Shown here in pieces: positions 1 to 9,227 of a DNA stretch of 64,000 nucleotides. The translations under genes and the position numbers were made by a program. The first letter of the stretch is position 1. Each line of letters opens with the position of its first letter. Source of the DNA: Mesorhizobium sp. B2-4-3. GTDB lineage: Bacteria > Pseudomonadota > Alphaproteobacteria > Rhizobiales > Rhizobiaceae. The stretch spans positions 62,001 through 126,000 of the forward strand of contig NZ_VFVL01000016.1 in NCBI RefSeq assembly GCF_006442815.1. The letters run 5' to 3'. Below the pieces are notes generated by a model that worked only from the letters and a program-made list of their open reading frames with translations, was not told the origin of the DNA and did not search any database.

Positions 1-918
<918 letters not shown>

Positions 919-953
919 GCGCGCAATCGTGAGCCGCACCGCAAACAAGGCTG

Positions 954-982
954 GTCCGATCGCATCGTGGATGCGTTCGGAC
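954..982. terminator. Hairpin between convergent genes
   Basis: An inverted repeat with 13-base arms, one mismatch and a 3-base GTG loop lies between the end of the methyltransferase gene and the end of the small gene on the other strand. There is no clear T-run, so it may be a bidirectional transcript-end hairpin rather than a canonical intrinsic terminator. Confidence 0.45.
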
Positions 983-997
983 AGCTCTGCTTTGCGT

Positions 998-1240
998 TCA
1001 GGCCATGCCCAATATGGCGTCGAACAGCGCCATTCCCGCCCACGATCCGAAGATGCCTGTCACGCCGCCGACGATGAAATCATCGTCATAGGCGGGCCAG
1101 AACGCGTGCAGCAGCAGCGCGCCGACGATCGCGCCGAGGATCCCGGTGGCGAGGTATTGCGGATTGCGCAGCCACGAGCCCTTGATCACGCGCACCATGG
1201 TGAACGCGGTGAAGACGGCGGAGAGCAGAAGATCCGACAT
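998..1240 (-). CDS. Small inner-membrane protein, 80 aa, unknown function
   Basis: I chose the ATG at 1240 because AGGGG lies six bases upstream of it; the frame remains open further upstream without such a site. The product begins MSDLLLSAVFTAF and has two or three hydrophobic stretches: roughly residues 3-14, 28-46 and a C-terminal Gly/Ala-rich segment containing GGVTGIFGSWAGMAL. An acidic DDD motif lies between the second and third stretches. I do not recognise the family. It sits on the opposite strand between the corrinoid methyltransferase gene and its activator gene, so those two cannot form an uninterrupted operon here. Coding support is the plausible ribosome site and the membrane-like composition. 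Confidence 0.6.
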   Translation of the reverse strand: MSDLLLSAVFTAFTMVRVIKGSWLRNPQYLATGILGAIVGALLLHAFWPAYDDDFIVGGVTGIFGSWAGMALFDAILGMA

Positions 1241-1329
1241 GGTTGGCCCCTGGACCAGCAGACTCTCCACCCAACAGTAAAACGATCCGTTAAACGGCAT
1301 CGGCAATTGCCATCGAGACACGTGCCAGC

Positions 1330-3399
1330 ATGAACCCTCCCGCCAACATCACCGATCCGCTCGTGCTGTTCATGCCGTCGGGCAAGCGCGGCCGGTTCCC
1401 CGTTGGAACGCCCGTGCTCGATGCGGCGCGCCAGCTCGGCGTCTATGTCGAGAGCGTGTGCGGCGGCCGCGCCACTTGCGGGCGCTGCCAGATCGAGGTG
1501 CAGGAAGGCAATTTCGCCAAGCACAAGATCGTCTCGTCCAACGATCACATCTCTCCCAAGGGCGCCAAGGAAGAGCGCTACGAGCGCGTGCGCGGCCTGC
1601 CCGAACGGCGTCGCCTCTCCTGCTCGGCGCAGATCCTCGGCGACCTCGTCATCGACGTGCCGCAGGACACGGTCATCAACGCCCAGACCATCCGCAAGGA
1701 CGCCGACACCAGGGTGATCGCCCGCGATACGGCGATCCGCATGTGCTATGTCGAGATCGAAGAGCCCGATATGCACAAGCCGCTCGGCGACCTCGACCGG
1801 CTCAAGATCGCCCTGATGAAGGACTGGGGTCTCAAGAACCTCGAATTCGACTTCTATCTCCTGCCGCAGGTGCAAGGCATCCTGCGCAAGGGCAACTGGA
1901 CCGCGACGGCCGCCATCCACAAGGATGCCGAGAGCGATATCGCGCGTGTCATCGCGTTGTGGCCCGGCCTCAAGAACGAGGCATACGGCCTCGCCTGCGA
2001 CATCGGCTCGACCACCATAGCCATGCATCTGGTGTCGCTGCTGTCGGGCCGCGTCGCCGCATCTTCCGGCACGTCCAATCCGCAGATCCGCTTCGGCGAG
2101 GATCTGATGAGCCGCGTCTCCTATGTGATGATGAATCCGGACGGCCGCGAAGGCATGACGGTCGCCGTGCGCGAGGCGGTTTCCGGCCTCGTCGACAAGG
2201 TCTGCGCCGAAGGCAACGTCCAGCGCAACGACATCCTGGATTCCGTCTTCGTCGGCAATCCGATCATGCATCACTTGTTCCTCGGCATCGATCCGACCGA
2301 GTTGGGCGGCGCGCCTTTCGCGCTTGCCGTCTCCGGCGCGGTGCGCATCAAGGCATCCGACATCGGCCTGAAGCTGAACCAGGGCGCCCGCCTCTATATG
2401 CTGCCTTGCATTGCCGGCCATGTCGGCGCCGACGCCGCCGCCGTCACCCTGTCGGAAGGCCCGCATCGCCAGGACGAGATGATGCTGATCGTCGATGTCG
2501 GCACCAATGCCGAGATCGTGCTCGGCAACTCGACTCGTGTGGTCGCGGCCTCCTCCCCGACCGGCCCGGCCTTCGAAGGCGCGGAAATCTCCGGCGGCCA
2601 GCGCGCGGCGCCCGGCGCCATCGAGCGCGTGCGCATCGACCCCGAAACACTGGAACCGAAATATCGAGTCATCGGCTCGGAGCTGTGGTCCGATCAGCCG
2701 GGCTTCACCGACAGCGTGCAGGCGACCGGCGTCACCGGCATCTGCGGCTCCGGCATCATCGAGATCGTGGCGGAAATGTACCTTGCCGGCATCATCTCCG
2801 AAGATGGCGTTGTCGACGGATCACTGGCCGCGCGCTCGCCGCGCATCGTTCCCAACGGCCGCACCTTCTCCTATGTGCTGAAGGAAGGCGAACCCAGGAT
2901 CACCATCACCCAGAACGACGTGCGCGCCATCCAGCTTGCCAAGGCAGCACTCTATGCGGGCACCAAGCTGTTGATGGAAAAGCAGCACACGGACCATGTC
3001 GACCGCATCCATTTCGCCGGCGCGTTCGGTTCGTTCATCGATCCGAAATACGCCATGGTGCTCGGCCTCATCCCCGACTGCGACCTGGACAAGGTCTCGG
3101 CCGTCGGCAACGCCGCCGGCGCCGGCGCGCGCATGGCGCTGCTCAATCGCGGCTACCGGCGCGAGATCGAGGAGACGGTGAGCCGGATCGAGAAGATCGA
3201 GACGGCGCTGGAACCGAAATTCCAGGAGCACTTCGTCTACGCCATGGCGCTGCCGAACAAGGTCGACCCGTTCCCGAAGCTGGCGGCCGCGGTGAAGCTG
3301 CCGCCGCGCAAGGCGATGAGCGAGGACGGCACCGCCGGCGATGCCACCCCGCGCCGGCGTTCGCGCGAGGAACGCGCGGCACGACGCGGCCGCGACTAA
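1330..3399 (+). CDS. Reductive activator of corrinoid proteins (RACo-like, ferredoxin + ASKHA/DUF4445)
   Basis: The 689-residue product has an N-terminal plant-type [2Fe-2S] ferredoxin domain with cysteines at 44, 50, 53 and 98 (CX5CX2C then a distant Cys). A linker follows, then a long ATPase-like ASKHA domain of the DUF4445 family from about residue 210 to 640, with a DIGSTT phosphate loop, a VGTNAEI segment and SPTGPAFEGAEI. Such proteins use ATP to reduce Co(II) corrinoids back to the active Co(I) state after accidental oxidation. This fits the corrinoid methyltransferase 400 bases upstream. The last ~25 residues are Arg/Glu-rich and low in complexity, unlike the family core. No strong Shine-Dalgarno is visible before the ATG, so the start could be slightly off. 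Confidence 0.9.
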   Translation: MNPPANITDPLVLFMPSGKRGRFPVGTPVLDAARQLGVYVESVCGGRATCGRCQIEVQEGNFAKHKIVSSNDHISPKGAKEERYERVRGLPERRRLSCSAQILGDLVIDVPQDTVINAQTIRKDADTRVIARDTAIRMCYVEIEEPDMHKPLGDLDRLKIALMKDWGLKNLEFDFYLLPQVQGILRKGNWTATAAIHKDAESDIARVIALWPGLKNEAYGLACDIGSTTIAMHLVSLLSGRVAASSGTSNPQIRFGEDLMSRVSYVMMNPDGREGMTVAVREAVSGLVDKVCAEGNVQRNDILDSVFVGNPIMHHLFLGIDPTELGGAPFALAVSGAVRIKASDIGLKLNQGARLYMLPCIAGHVGADAAAVTLSEGPHRQDEMMLIVDVGTNAEIVLGNSTRVVAASSPTGPAFEGAEISGGQRAAPGAIERVRIDPETLEPKYRVIGSELWSDQPGFTDSVQATGVTGICGSGIIEIVAEMYLAGIISEDGVVDGSLAARSPRIVPNGRTFSYVLKEGEPRITITQNDVRAIQLAKAALYAGTKLLMEKQHTDHVDRIHFAGAFGSFIDPKYAMVLGLIPDCDLDKVSAVGNAAGAGARMALLNRGYRREIEETVSRIEKIETALEPKFQEHFVYAMALPNKVDPFPKLAAAVKLPPRKAMSEDGTAGDATPRRRSREERAARRGRD

Positions 3400-3409
3400 T
3401 TCTGCGACA

Positions 3410-4429
3410 TCATTCCGCGGCCCCTGCGGCCGCGGCGCTTCTGACCTTCACGACCTTCGGGCGTTGCGGGTGCAGCAGCCCGATCAATGGCTTTTCGACG
3501 ATCAGATAAAGCACCGCCGAGAGCGCCAGCGTGATGGCCAGGATCGTTGCCGGCTGCAAGACCGCCGGGAGGCCGGCCCTCAAGACGACACCCGTCGCCA
3601 GGACGCCGGCCACGACATGCCATAGGTAGATCGAATAGGACGCATCGCCGAGAAATGTGGGCAAGGCAGCCGGCTTGAAAGGCCGCGCCCGCTCGGCAAA
3701 AACCGCGCCAGCCACGATCAGCGTGGCCGGAAGCCCCCAGCGCAAGGCGCGAGCCACGCCGGCATCGAACAGCGGACTGGCCGCAAGCAGCAGAAATCCT
3801 AAGACAGCCATCGCCAGCCCTGCCCAGAGCGGCAGCCTGACGCCCTGGAGCCACAAGTGCCCCACGACGACGCCGGCCGCGAACTCGAGCACGACAGGAT
3901 CGGTGAAGGCATGCGCGTATCCCGCTGGCAAGACGAAATGCAGCGCGACGATGGCCACAAGGGCGCCCACGAGAACGCCGAACCGCCAGCGCTCCCCGAG
4001 GAACAGGACCAGGGTGAAAACGAGATAGAACATCATCTCATAGCACAGCGTCCAACCCTGTATGACGATGGGATGCAGCGCGTTCTCCTGCAGAACCGGC
4101 AGGAAGAACAGCGAGCCCAGGAAATTCGGGACGCTGAAGAAATGGCCGTAGAAGAACTGCGGCTTGATCAGGATGCCCGCCGCGGTCAGCAGCGTGACGA
4201 TCCAGTAGAGAGGCACGATGCGGGTGATCCGGCGACTCATGAAACGCCAGGGATCGGCCGGCCTGCCGGCCGTCGTCACCCACATGATGAAGCCGCTGAT
4301 GACGAAGAAGACGTCGACGCCCGCTGCTCCGACGTGGAACGGGCCGCCGAACTGCTCGCTGACATGAAAGCAGACCACCGCGCAGGCGGCGAGGCCGCGC
4401 AGATATTGAATACTATGGATGCTGGTCAC
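3410..4429 (-). CDS. Acyltransferase family 3 membrane protein (OafA/ExoZ-like)
   Basis: The product has 339 residues and about ten hydrophobic segments, typical of acyltransferase-3 proteins that O-acetylate exopolysaccharide, lipopolysaccharide or other envelope glycans. The N-terminus carries the family signature: IQYLRGLAACAVVCFHV, with the catalytic-type His at about residue 22, and then GVDVFFVISGFIM. The Arg-rich RRITRIVPLYW motif follows near residue 67. The gene converges on the RACo gene with a 10 bp gap, so the two stop sites nearly touch. It has no glycan-gene partner beside it, although a predicted envelope-glycan block lies at 17.7-25.6 kb. The acyl acceptor cannot be told from sequence. 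Confidence 0.85.
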   Translation of the reverse strand: MTSIHSIQYLRGLAACAVVCFHVSEQFGGPFHVGAAGVDVFFVISGFIMWVTTAGRPADPWRFMSRRITRIVPLYWIVTLLTAAGILIKPQFFYGHFFSVPNFLGSLFFLPVLQENALHPIVIQGWTLCYEMMFYLVFTLVLFLGERWRFGVLVGALVAIVALHFVLPAGYAHAFTDPVVLEFAAGVVVGHLWLQGVRLPLWAGLAMAVLGFLLLAASPLFDAGVARALRWGLPATLIVAGAVFAERARPFKPAALPTFLGDASYSIYLWHVVAGVLATGVVLRAGLPAVLQPATILAITLALSAVLYLIVEKPLIGLLHPQRPKVVKVRSAAAAGAAE

Positions 4430-4444
4430 GATACCCTGATCCGT

Positions 4445-4462
4445 ATCGCATTATGTTGCGAT
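4445..4462. promoter_or_regulatory. Inverted repeat upstream of the acyltransferase gene
   Basis: ATCGCA and TGCGAT arms separated by six bases lie 16 bases upstream of the acyltransferase start. The size and symmetry suit a dimeric repressor, but no cognate regulator is adjacent. A second short pair, GCATTG and CAATGC, lies at 4479-4498. Confidence 0.3.
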
Positions 4463-4722
4463 GCACACGCCCCACGCCGCATTGCACAATAACAATGCAG
4501 CCGCTCGCTGCTGTCAACCGCCGATGGCAGCAATTCGGATCGGCAACGGCGCGCCGCCCTGCCCAATTCGTTTGTACGCAAATGTTTCCAGATTCGCGCT
4601 ATCCGGAAACCGAAACGCTGTTTTCGCGAAATCGATCCGATACATGCGTGAGCGATTTAACCGGCATCGAACGGCGGCTGCGGACAATCCTCGGCCGCCG
4701 CTGCTCTTCAAGGGAGATGAAA

Positions 4723-4908
4723 ATGTCGATGTACGACAACCTCAGCCGTTTCGGTGTGACCATCAGGCAGGCTCACGCTAGGAACAAGGCGATCCGCGCG
4801 CTGAACAGCCTGCCGGCGCATGTCCAGAAGGATATCGGCTGGCCGGCTTCGCCGCCGAGCGACCCGCAGGCAGCCCTTCATGCGCTGCTTCTGGGCACGC
4901 CGCGCTGA
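4723..4908 (+). CDS. DUF1127 small protein, 61 aa
   Basis: Three ATG codons lie in a row at 4717, 4723 and 4729. AGGGAG at 4711-4716 gives six-base spacing only to the one at 4723. The basic product starts MSMYDNLSRFG and carries the DUF1127 core, with the conserved tail LPAHVQKDIGWPAS followed by a short Ala/Leu-rich end. DUF1127 proteins are small, Arg-rich and common in alphaproteobacteria. Some related proteins have been linked to RNA binding, stress or phosphate and carbon adaptation, but the role of this one is unknown. A paralogue with the same KDIGWP end lies at 7302. Confidence 0.85.
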   Translation: MSMYDNLSRFGVTIRQAHARNKAIRALNSLPAHVQKDIGWPASPPSDPQAALHALLLGTPR

Positions 4909-5015
4909 TGACTTTCGCCGACAGATGCAGGCTGCTCGGCAAGCGCCGTGGCCGCGACGCGACCTCGGCGAACGTCGACAACAAATTGCGCGCGGCACTG
5001 CTGTCGAAGCGGCGC

Positions 5016-5096
5016 TAGAGCAATTCCAGGAAACGTGCGCAGCGGTTAGGCTTGGCAATTCGCCGTAGCCTTCCGCCCGGGATTGCGCAAACCAAG
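5016..5096. repeat. Rhizobial-type palindromic intergenic repeat, interrupted
   Basis: TAGAGCAATTCCAGGAAACG at 5016 and TTCCGCCCGGGATTGCGC at 5071 resemble, from memory, the two halves of a short repeat scattered between genes in rhizobia. Here the halves are separated by about 23 extra bases after AGCGGTT. It lies in the 310-base gap between the DUF1127 gene and the esterase gene. I see no other feature in that gap. Confidence 0.5.
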
Positions 5097-5218
5097 AACT
5101 GGCACCATCGGATCACGCCGATGTGCCAGCGTGATTCCTTGACATTTCAAACTGAGGTACAATCTTCGCAGAGCGGGGGAATTCTCTTAGTCGGCTCTGC
5201 CGAAGTGCGTGTATCCGC

Positions 5219-6181
5219 ATGCCCAGTTTGAAAAGCCATCTCGTTTCGTTCGTTCTCAGGCACAGCCGTAAGAAGGCGTTTTCCAGTCCCGAGAACCTGC
5301 AGCGCTGGATCGCCTACGCCCGCAAGACCGAGGACTATCATCCGCCGGCCTTGCTCAGGGCACGGCTGGACATCACCGAGACCGAGATCGACGGCTTTCC
5401 CGTCTATGAGATCGCGCCGAAGGCGGGCGAAAGCCGGCGCATCCTCTACATGCATGGCGGCGCCTATGTCTTTCAGATCACGTCCTACCATTGGGGACTG
5501 ATCGCCGAAATGGCCGAGCGTCTCGGCTTCGGCATCACCGTGCCGGTGTACCCTATCGCGCCGGAGCACGATTTCCATGACATGTTCGGCATGGTTGGCG
5601 ACGTCTACCGGCGCATGCTCGAAGAGACCGAGGCGCAAGACATCGTCTTCATGGGCGATTCCGCCGGCGGCAACATGGCCGTCGTGCTGACCATGATGGC
5701 GGCAGAGGAGGGCCTGCCGGCACCGTCGCGCCATGTGCTGATCTCGCCCGGTCTCGACGTTTCGCTTGCAAATCCCGAAGTCTTCGAGGCCGAGCGGCAG
5801 GATCCGTGGCTGGGTATTGCGGGTGGGCTGGAAGCGGTGCGGCTCTACAGCGCCGGTTTCGACCGCAACGACTGGCACATCAGCCCGCTCTACGGCGACC
5901 TGTCGGTGTTGCCGAAGACGCTGCTGTTGACCGGTTCACACGACATGCTGACACCAGATAATCTCATCTTCACCGAACGCGCGCGGGCCGCCGGCGTCGA
6001 GGTCGACCTAGTCTACGAGGAAGGCATGTTCCACGTCTGGCCGCTGATCGAAATGCCCGAGGCGCGCCGCGCGCGCGACAGCATCGTCGATTTCCTCAGC
6101 GTTCCGGCGCCAGCCCGAGCCCGCGCTCAACGCAGGACGAAAGCAGCTTTCGCAGTCCGCTCCGCGCCCGCGGCCGAATAG
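5219..6181 (+). CDS. Alpha/beta hydrolase of the hormone-sensitive lipase type
   Basis: The 320-residue product shows the HSL-family oxyanion motif MHGGAYVF near residue 78 and the nucleophile elbow GDSAGGN near residue 142. A GSHDMLTPDN segment supplies the catalytic Asp and FHVWP the catalytic His. It probably hydrolyses short-chain carboxyl esters in the cytoplasm, since no signal peptide is present. The last ~20 residues are Arg/Ala-rich and may be disordered. No good ribosome site precedes the ATG at 5219, so the start is uncertain by a few codons. It converges tightly on the LysR gene (1 bp between stops). Substrate unknown. Confidence 0.88.
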   Translation: MPSLKSHLVSFVLRHSRKKAFSSPENLQRWIAYARKTEDYHPPALLRARLDITETEIDGFPVYEIAPKAGESRRILYMHGGAYVFQITSYHWGLIAEMAERLGFGITVPVYPIAPEHDFHDMFGMVGDVYRRMLEETEAQDIVFMGDSAGGNMAVVLTMMAAEEGLPAPSRHVLISPGLDVSLANPEVFEAERQDPWLGIAGGLEAVRLYSAGFDRNDWHISPLYGDLSVLPKTLLLTGSHDMLTPDNLIFTERARAAGVEVDLVYEEGMFHVWPLIEMPEARRARDSIVDFLSVPAPARARAQRRTKAAFAVRSAPAAE

Positions 6182-6182
6182 C

Positions 6183-7082
6183 TCAGAACTTGCCGGTCTC
6201 GCGAAACAGTTCGAACGTCGCGCGGATATGGTCGGCGACGGCCTTCACCGGCGCGCTCGCATCGGGCGCCACCACCATGGCGAGATTGTAGGTGCCAATC
6301 TCGGGCATGCCATCCTTGGCGCCCAGCGAGACCATGTCGTCGCCGAGGAAGGACTTCGGCAGCGGCGCCACTGCGAGGTCGGCCATGATTGCGGCGCGCT
6401 GGCCGGCCGTGTGCGCGCTCATATAGGCGATGCGGTAGTTGCGGCCCTCGCGTCCAAGCGCTTCGAGAGCGCCGGCCCGCCATGCGCAGCCTTCTTCCCA
6501 CAGCGACACCGGCAGCGGCTCGCGCAGATGCGCGCAGCCGCCCTTGGCGCCCGCCCACACGATCGGTTCGGTCAAAAGCACCTCGGCGCCGATCGCGCTG
6601 GTCTTGTAGGAATTGGTGAGCAGGGTGATGTCGAGCGCGCGGTCGTCCATGCGGCGGCGCAAATTGATGCTCTGGTCGATGGTGACGTCGACCGCAATCG
6701 AGGGATGCGACTGGGCAAAGCGCTTCAGCACATGCGGCAGCACACGCTCGCCATAATCGTCCGGGGAACCGAGCCGCACCACGCCGACGATGTCGGGGAT
6801 GATGAATTTCGACACCACCTCGCGGTTGATCGACAACAGCCGGCGCGCATAGCCGAGCAGCATCTCGCCATCCGTGGTCAGCGTCACCGAACGCGCGTCG
6901 CGCGCGAAGACCGAACGGCCGAGGATGTCCTCCAGCTTCTTGATCTGCATGGAGACGGCCGATGGCGTGCGGAATACCGCATTGGCGGCGGTGGTGAAGC
7001 TGCCGGTCTCGGCGATCGCCACGAAGGTGCGCAGCACATCGAGGTCAAGCAGCGGCAAGGGATGATTGAGCGGGGCGTTCAT
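6183..7082 (-). CDS. LysR-family transcriptional regulator
   Basis: The 299-residue product has an N-terminal winged helix from about residue 13 to 72, with LDVLRTFVAIAETGSFTTAA and SAVSMQIKKLE typical of LysR recognition helices. A periplasmic-binding-protein-like effector domain follows to the end. It is divergent from the DUF1127 gene at 7302 with 219 bases between them, where its operator would be expected. A TTCAAT/ATTGAA pair (7094-7099 and 7134-7139) lies just upstream of its own start. By family habit it would regulate itself and the divergent gene; the ligand is unknown. Confidence 0.9.
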   Translation of the reverse strand: MNAPLNHPLPLLDLDVLRTFVAIAETGSFTTAANAVFRTPSAVSMQIKKLEDILGRSVFARDARSVTLTTDGEMLLGYARRLLSINREVVSKFIIPDIVGVVRLGSPDDYGERVLPHVLKRFAQSHPSIAVDVTIDQSINLRRRMDDRALDITLLTNSYKTSAIGAEVLLTEPIVWAGAKGGCAHLREPLPVSLWEEGCAWRAGALEALGREGRNYRIAYMSAHTAGQRAAIMADLAVAPLPKSFLGDDMVSLGAKDGMPEIGTYNLAMVVAPDASAPVKAVADHIRATFELFRETGKF

Positions 7083-7301
7083 GGCAGCTTGCCTTCAATT
7101 TTTCTGATGCAATCCATCATTCCATTTCGTTTGATTGAACATCACTCCAGGCGCATAGTCAACGCGATCGATACAGGATGCTGCCAAAAGCAGCCATCAA
7201 ACGACCCTGACACAGTCCTGCAATCGACATGAAATGAAGCTGAAACAGACCTGACTTAACGCAGTGACGGGCGCCTCCCTGCCCGCATAGAGGAGAAAGA
7301 A

Positions 7302-7487
7302 ATGTCTATCCTGTCGTCCATCGGTCGGCTTGCGACCGAATTCAGCGCGGCCCGCGCCCGCTACCAGACCGAACGCGCCATCCATGCCCTGCCGATCGAA
7401 CTGCAGAAGGACATCGGCTGGCCGGAAGCCGCCGACGCCAAGACCGGCATGCGCTTCGGCGTCGGAAGCTGGGCCGGAGCGAAGTAA
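7302..7487 (+). CDS. DUF1127 small protein, 61 aa
   Basis: AGGAG lies seven bases before the ATG. The product begins MSILSSIGRLATEF, continues with an Arg-rich amphipathic stretch, and ends its core with ALPIELQKDIGWPEA, the DUF1127 hallmark. The last 15 residues are Gly-rich and unlike those of the paralogue at 4723. It is a monocistronic unit: a LysR gene diverges upstream and a strong intrinsic terminator follows 20 bases after the stop. The divergent LysR protein is the likeliest regulator. Function is unknown beyond the suspected regulatory or stress role of the family. Confidence 0.87.
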   Translation: MSILSSIGRLATEFSAARARYQTERAIHALPIELQKDIGWPEAADAKTGMRFGVGSWAGAK

Positions 7488-7508
7488 TCACGTGTGTGTG
7501 GAGTTCTG

Positions 7509-7546
7509 AAGGCCTGTCGGATCAGCTCGGCAGGCCTTTCGTTTTG
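7509..7546 (+). terminator. Intrinsic terminator after DUF1127 gene
   Basis: AAGGCCTG and CAGGCCTT arms (7509-7516 and 7531-7538) form a stem around a 14-base loop and are followed by a T-rich run, TTCGTTTTG. This is a standard rho-independent terminator for the 7302 gene. Confidence 0.8.
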
Positions 7547-7823
7547 TTTGGAACCTTTTGTTTGCATTCAAACGACTTTTCCAGCCATGCGGAGACTGCA
7601 TGACGCATATGAACAAGCCGCATAGCGGGTTAATTTGTGAATTAAACCATTGTAAATAATTGAAAATTTTGAGCACACTGCCTAAAAACGTCGCAAATGA
7701 TGTCGCTTTTCATAACAAGCGCTTCGCTTTTGCGATTTAGTTTTTGCTGAAGTGAGCCTATATCCACACCAGCAAACGAGCTGCCCCACTCCTTAAGCGA
7801 AGGCGACCCGTCTGAGCAACCAA
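7547..7823. other. AT-rich gap with no recognisable gene
   Basis: About 280 bases are much richer in A and T than the surroundings, with runs such as TTAATTTGTGAATTAAACC and AATTGAAAATTTTGAG. I see no convincing coding frame. It probably holds the promoter of the 44-residue gene at 7836. The 9-mer GTCGCAAAT at 7690 recurs at 8100 in the inverted repeat before the GlxA-type regulator. Confidence 0.4.
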
Positions 7824-7835
7824 ATGGAGATGATG

Positions 7836-7970
7836 ATGAAGCTCTTTGCCCGCCTGTTCGCCCGCCGCGAAATGAACCTGACGACCGCTCTCGAGCGTCA
7901 GCGTCTCGCCAAGACCATGCCCGGCCAGACCGGCGCCATGAATGCTGCCCGCCTCGGCTTCGTCGCCTGA
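7836..7970 (+). CDS. Very small basic protein, 44 aa, unknown function
   Basis: Four in-frame ATGs occur at 7824, 7830, 7833 and 7836. GGAG at 7826-7829 gives the best spacing, six bases, to 7836. The product begins MKLFARLFARREM and is Arg-rich; its sequence RQRLAKTMPGQTGAM suggests a short helix followed by a flexible end. It is followed within 30 bases by a perfect intrinsic terminator, so it has the layout of an independent micro-gene. Size and composition resemble the DUF1127 neighbours, but the KDIGWP end is missing. I do not recognise the family. Confidence 0.65.
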   Translation: MKLFARLFARREMNLTTALERQRLAKTMPGQTGAMNAARLGFVA

Positions 7971-7997
7971 GGCAATCGGCATCCAAAGCTGAAATTC

Positions 7998-8028
7998 AAC
8001 GCCGCCCGGTTAACCGAGGCGGCGTTTT
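7998..8028 (+). terminator. Intrinsic terminator after the 44-aa gene
   Basis: Perfect 9-base arms, AACGCCGCC and GGCGGCGTT, enclose an 11-base loop whose CGGTTAACCG can itself pair. A TTTT run follows. It ends transcription of the 7836 gene before the GlxA-type regulator. Confidence 0.82.
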
Positions 8029-8086
8029 CACGTGCATTGATGTCGATTGCCCGGGCGACGGCGCTTTATGCCCAGCTGAATTGCCC

Positions 8087-8108
8087 ATTTGCGACCCGTG
8101 TCGCAAAT
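8087..8108. promoter_or_regulatory. Perfect inverted repeat upstream of the GlxA-type regulator
   Basis: Nine-base arms ATTTGCGAC and GTCGCAAAT flank CCGT, 106 bases upstream of the regulator start. There is no T-run and no upstream gene needing termination, since the previous terminator is 60 bases away. An operator, possibly autoregulatory, is the simplest reading. Confidence 0.4.
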
Positions 8109-8214
8109 TTAATCTTCACTAAGCCGCCTACCCGATTGACAGGAATGGTTTTTCCTGATGACGCTATGCTGTTCGCGACATCCTGTTCGCGTCATGGCTG
8201 CGTGAGGTTTCCCC

Positions 8215-9216
8215 GTGAATGCCGTAAAGCATCCGATCAAGAGATCGTTTGTATTCTTCCTCATTCCCGATTTCACCATGATCGCCTTCGCGACGGCGCT
8301 CGATCCGCTGCGCTCGGCCAACCGGATGCTCGGCTACGAAGCCTATCGTTGGCGGCTGGCCAGCATAGACGGCAAGCCGGTGCGCGCCTCGAACGGCGTC
8401 GAATGCGCCGTCAACACTTCGCTCGAGGAAGAGCGCAAGAAGATGGCCGGGCCGGATCGGCCGAACATGGCGATCGTCTGCAGCGGCATCAATGTCGAGC
8501 GCTACCACAACAAGTCGGCCTTCGCCTGGCTGCGCGAGGAGTATAATCGCGGCGTCGCCGTTGGCGGCCTCTGCACCGGCGCGCATATCCTGGCCGCCGC
8601 CGGCCTGTTGTCCAACAAGCGCTGCGCCATCCACTGGGAGAACCTGCCGGGCTTTTCCGAGGCGTTCCCGAAGGCCAATGTCTTTGCCGACCTCTTCGAG
8701 GTCGACCAGAACGTCTACACCTGCGCCGGCGGCACCGCCGCGCTCGACATGATGCTGAAGCTGATCGGCGACGATTTCGACGAAAGCCTCGTCAACCGCG
8801 TCTGCGAGCAGGTGCTGACCGACCGCGTGCGCAGCCCGACCGACCGCCAGCGCCTGCCGCTGCGCGCCCGCCTCGGCGTGCAGAACTCCAAGGTGCTCAC
8901 CATCATCGAGCTGATGGAGGCCAACCTTTCCGAGCCTCTGTCGCTGATCGAGATCGCCGACCATGTCGATCTGTCCCGCCGGCAGATCGAGCGCCTGTTC
9001 CGCACCGAGATGGGCCGCTCGCCTGCCCGCTACTATCTGGAGATCCGGCTCGACCGCGCCCGGCACCTGCTCATCCAGTCTTCGATGCCGGTGGTCGAAG
9101 TGGCGGTCGCCTGCGGCTTCGTCTCCGCCTCGCATTTCTCCAAATGCTACCGCGAGCTCTACGCCCGCTCGCCGCAGCAGGAGCGCGTCGACCGCAAGCA
9201 ATTGCTGGCTGCTTGA
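8215..9216 (+). CDS. GlxA/GbdR-type AraC-family regulator
   Basis: The 333-residue product joins an N-terminal DJ-1/PfpI-like domain (about residues 10-180, with the nucleophile-elbow-like GGLCTGAHILAAAG) to a C-terminal AraC DNA-binding domain (about 220-325). The latter has two helix-turn-helix motifs: LIEIADHVDLSRRQIERLF and VAVACGFVSASHFSKCYR. This architecture includes GbdR, the activator of glycine betaine, dimethylglycine and sarcosine catabolism in Pseudomonas. That role would suit the sarcosine oxidase and DMGDH-like genes elsewhere in the window, but it is inference. The GTG start at 8215 has GAGG eight bases upstream. Confidence 0.85.
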   Translation: MNAVKHPIKRSFVFFLIPDFTMIAFATALDPLRSANRMLGYEAYRWRLASIDGKPVRASNGVECAVNTSLEEERKKMAGPDRPNMAIVCSGINVERYHNKSAFAWLREEYNRGVAVGGLCTGAHILAAAGLLSNKRCAIHWENLPGFSEAFPKANVFADLFEVDQNVYTCAGGTAALDMMLKLIGDDFDESLVNRVCEQVLTDRVRSPTDRQRLPLRARLGVQNSKVLTIIELMEANLSEPLSLIEIADHVDLSRRQIERLFRTEMGRSPARYYLEIRLDRARHLLIQSSMPVVEVAVACGFVSASHFSKCYRELYARSPQQERVDRKQLLAA

Positions 9217-9227
9217 TTAGGTGTCGC

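Noticed and set aside
1186..2466. Minus-strand frame antisense to the RACo gene
   Set aside because: Mirror frame with no motifs; the RACo gene has clear ferredoxin and ASKHA features.
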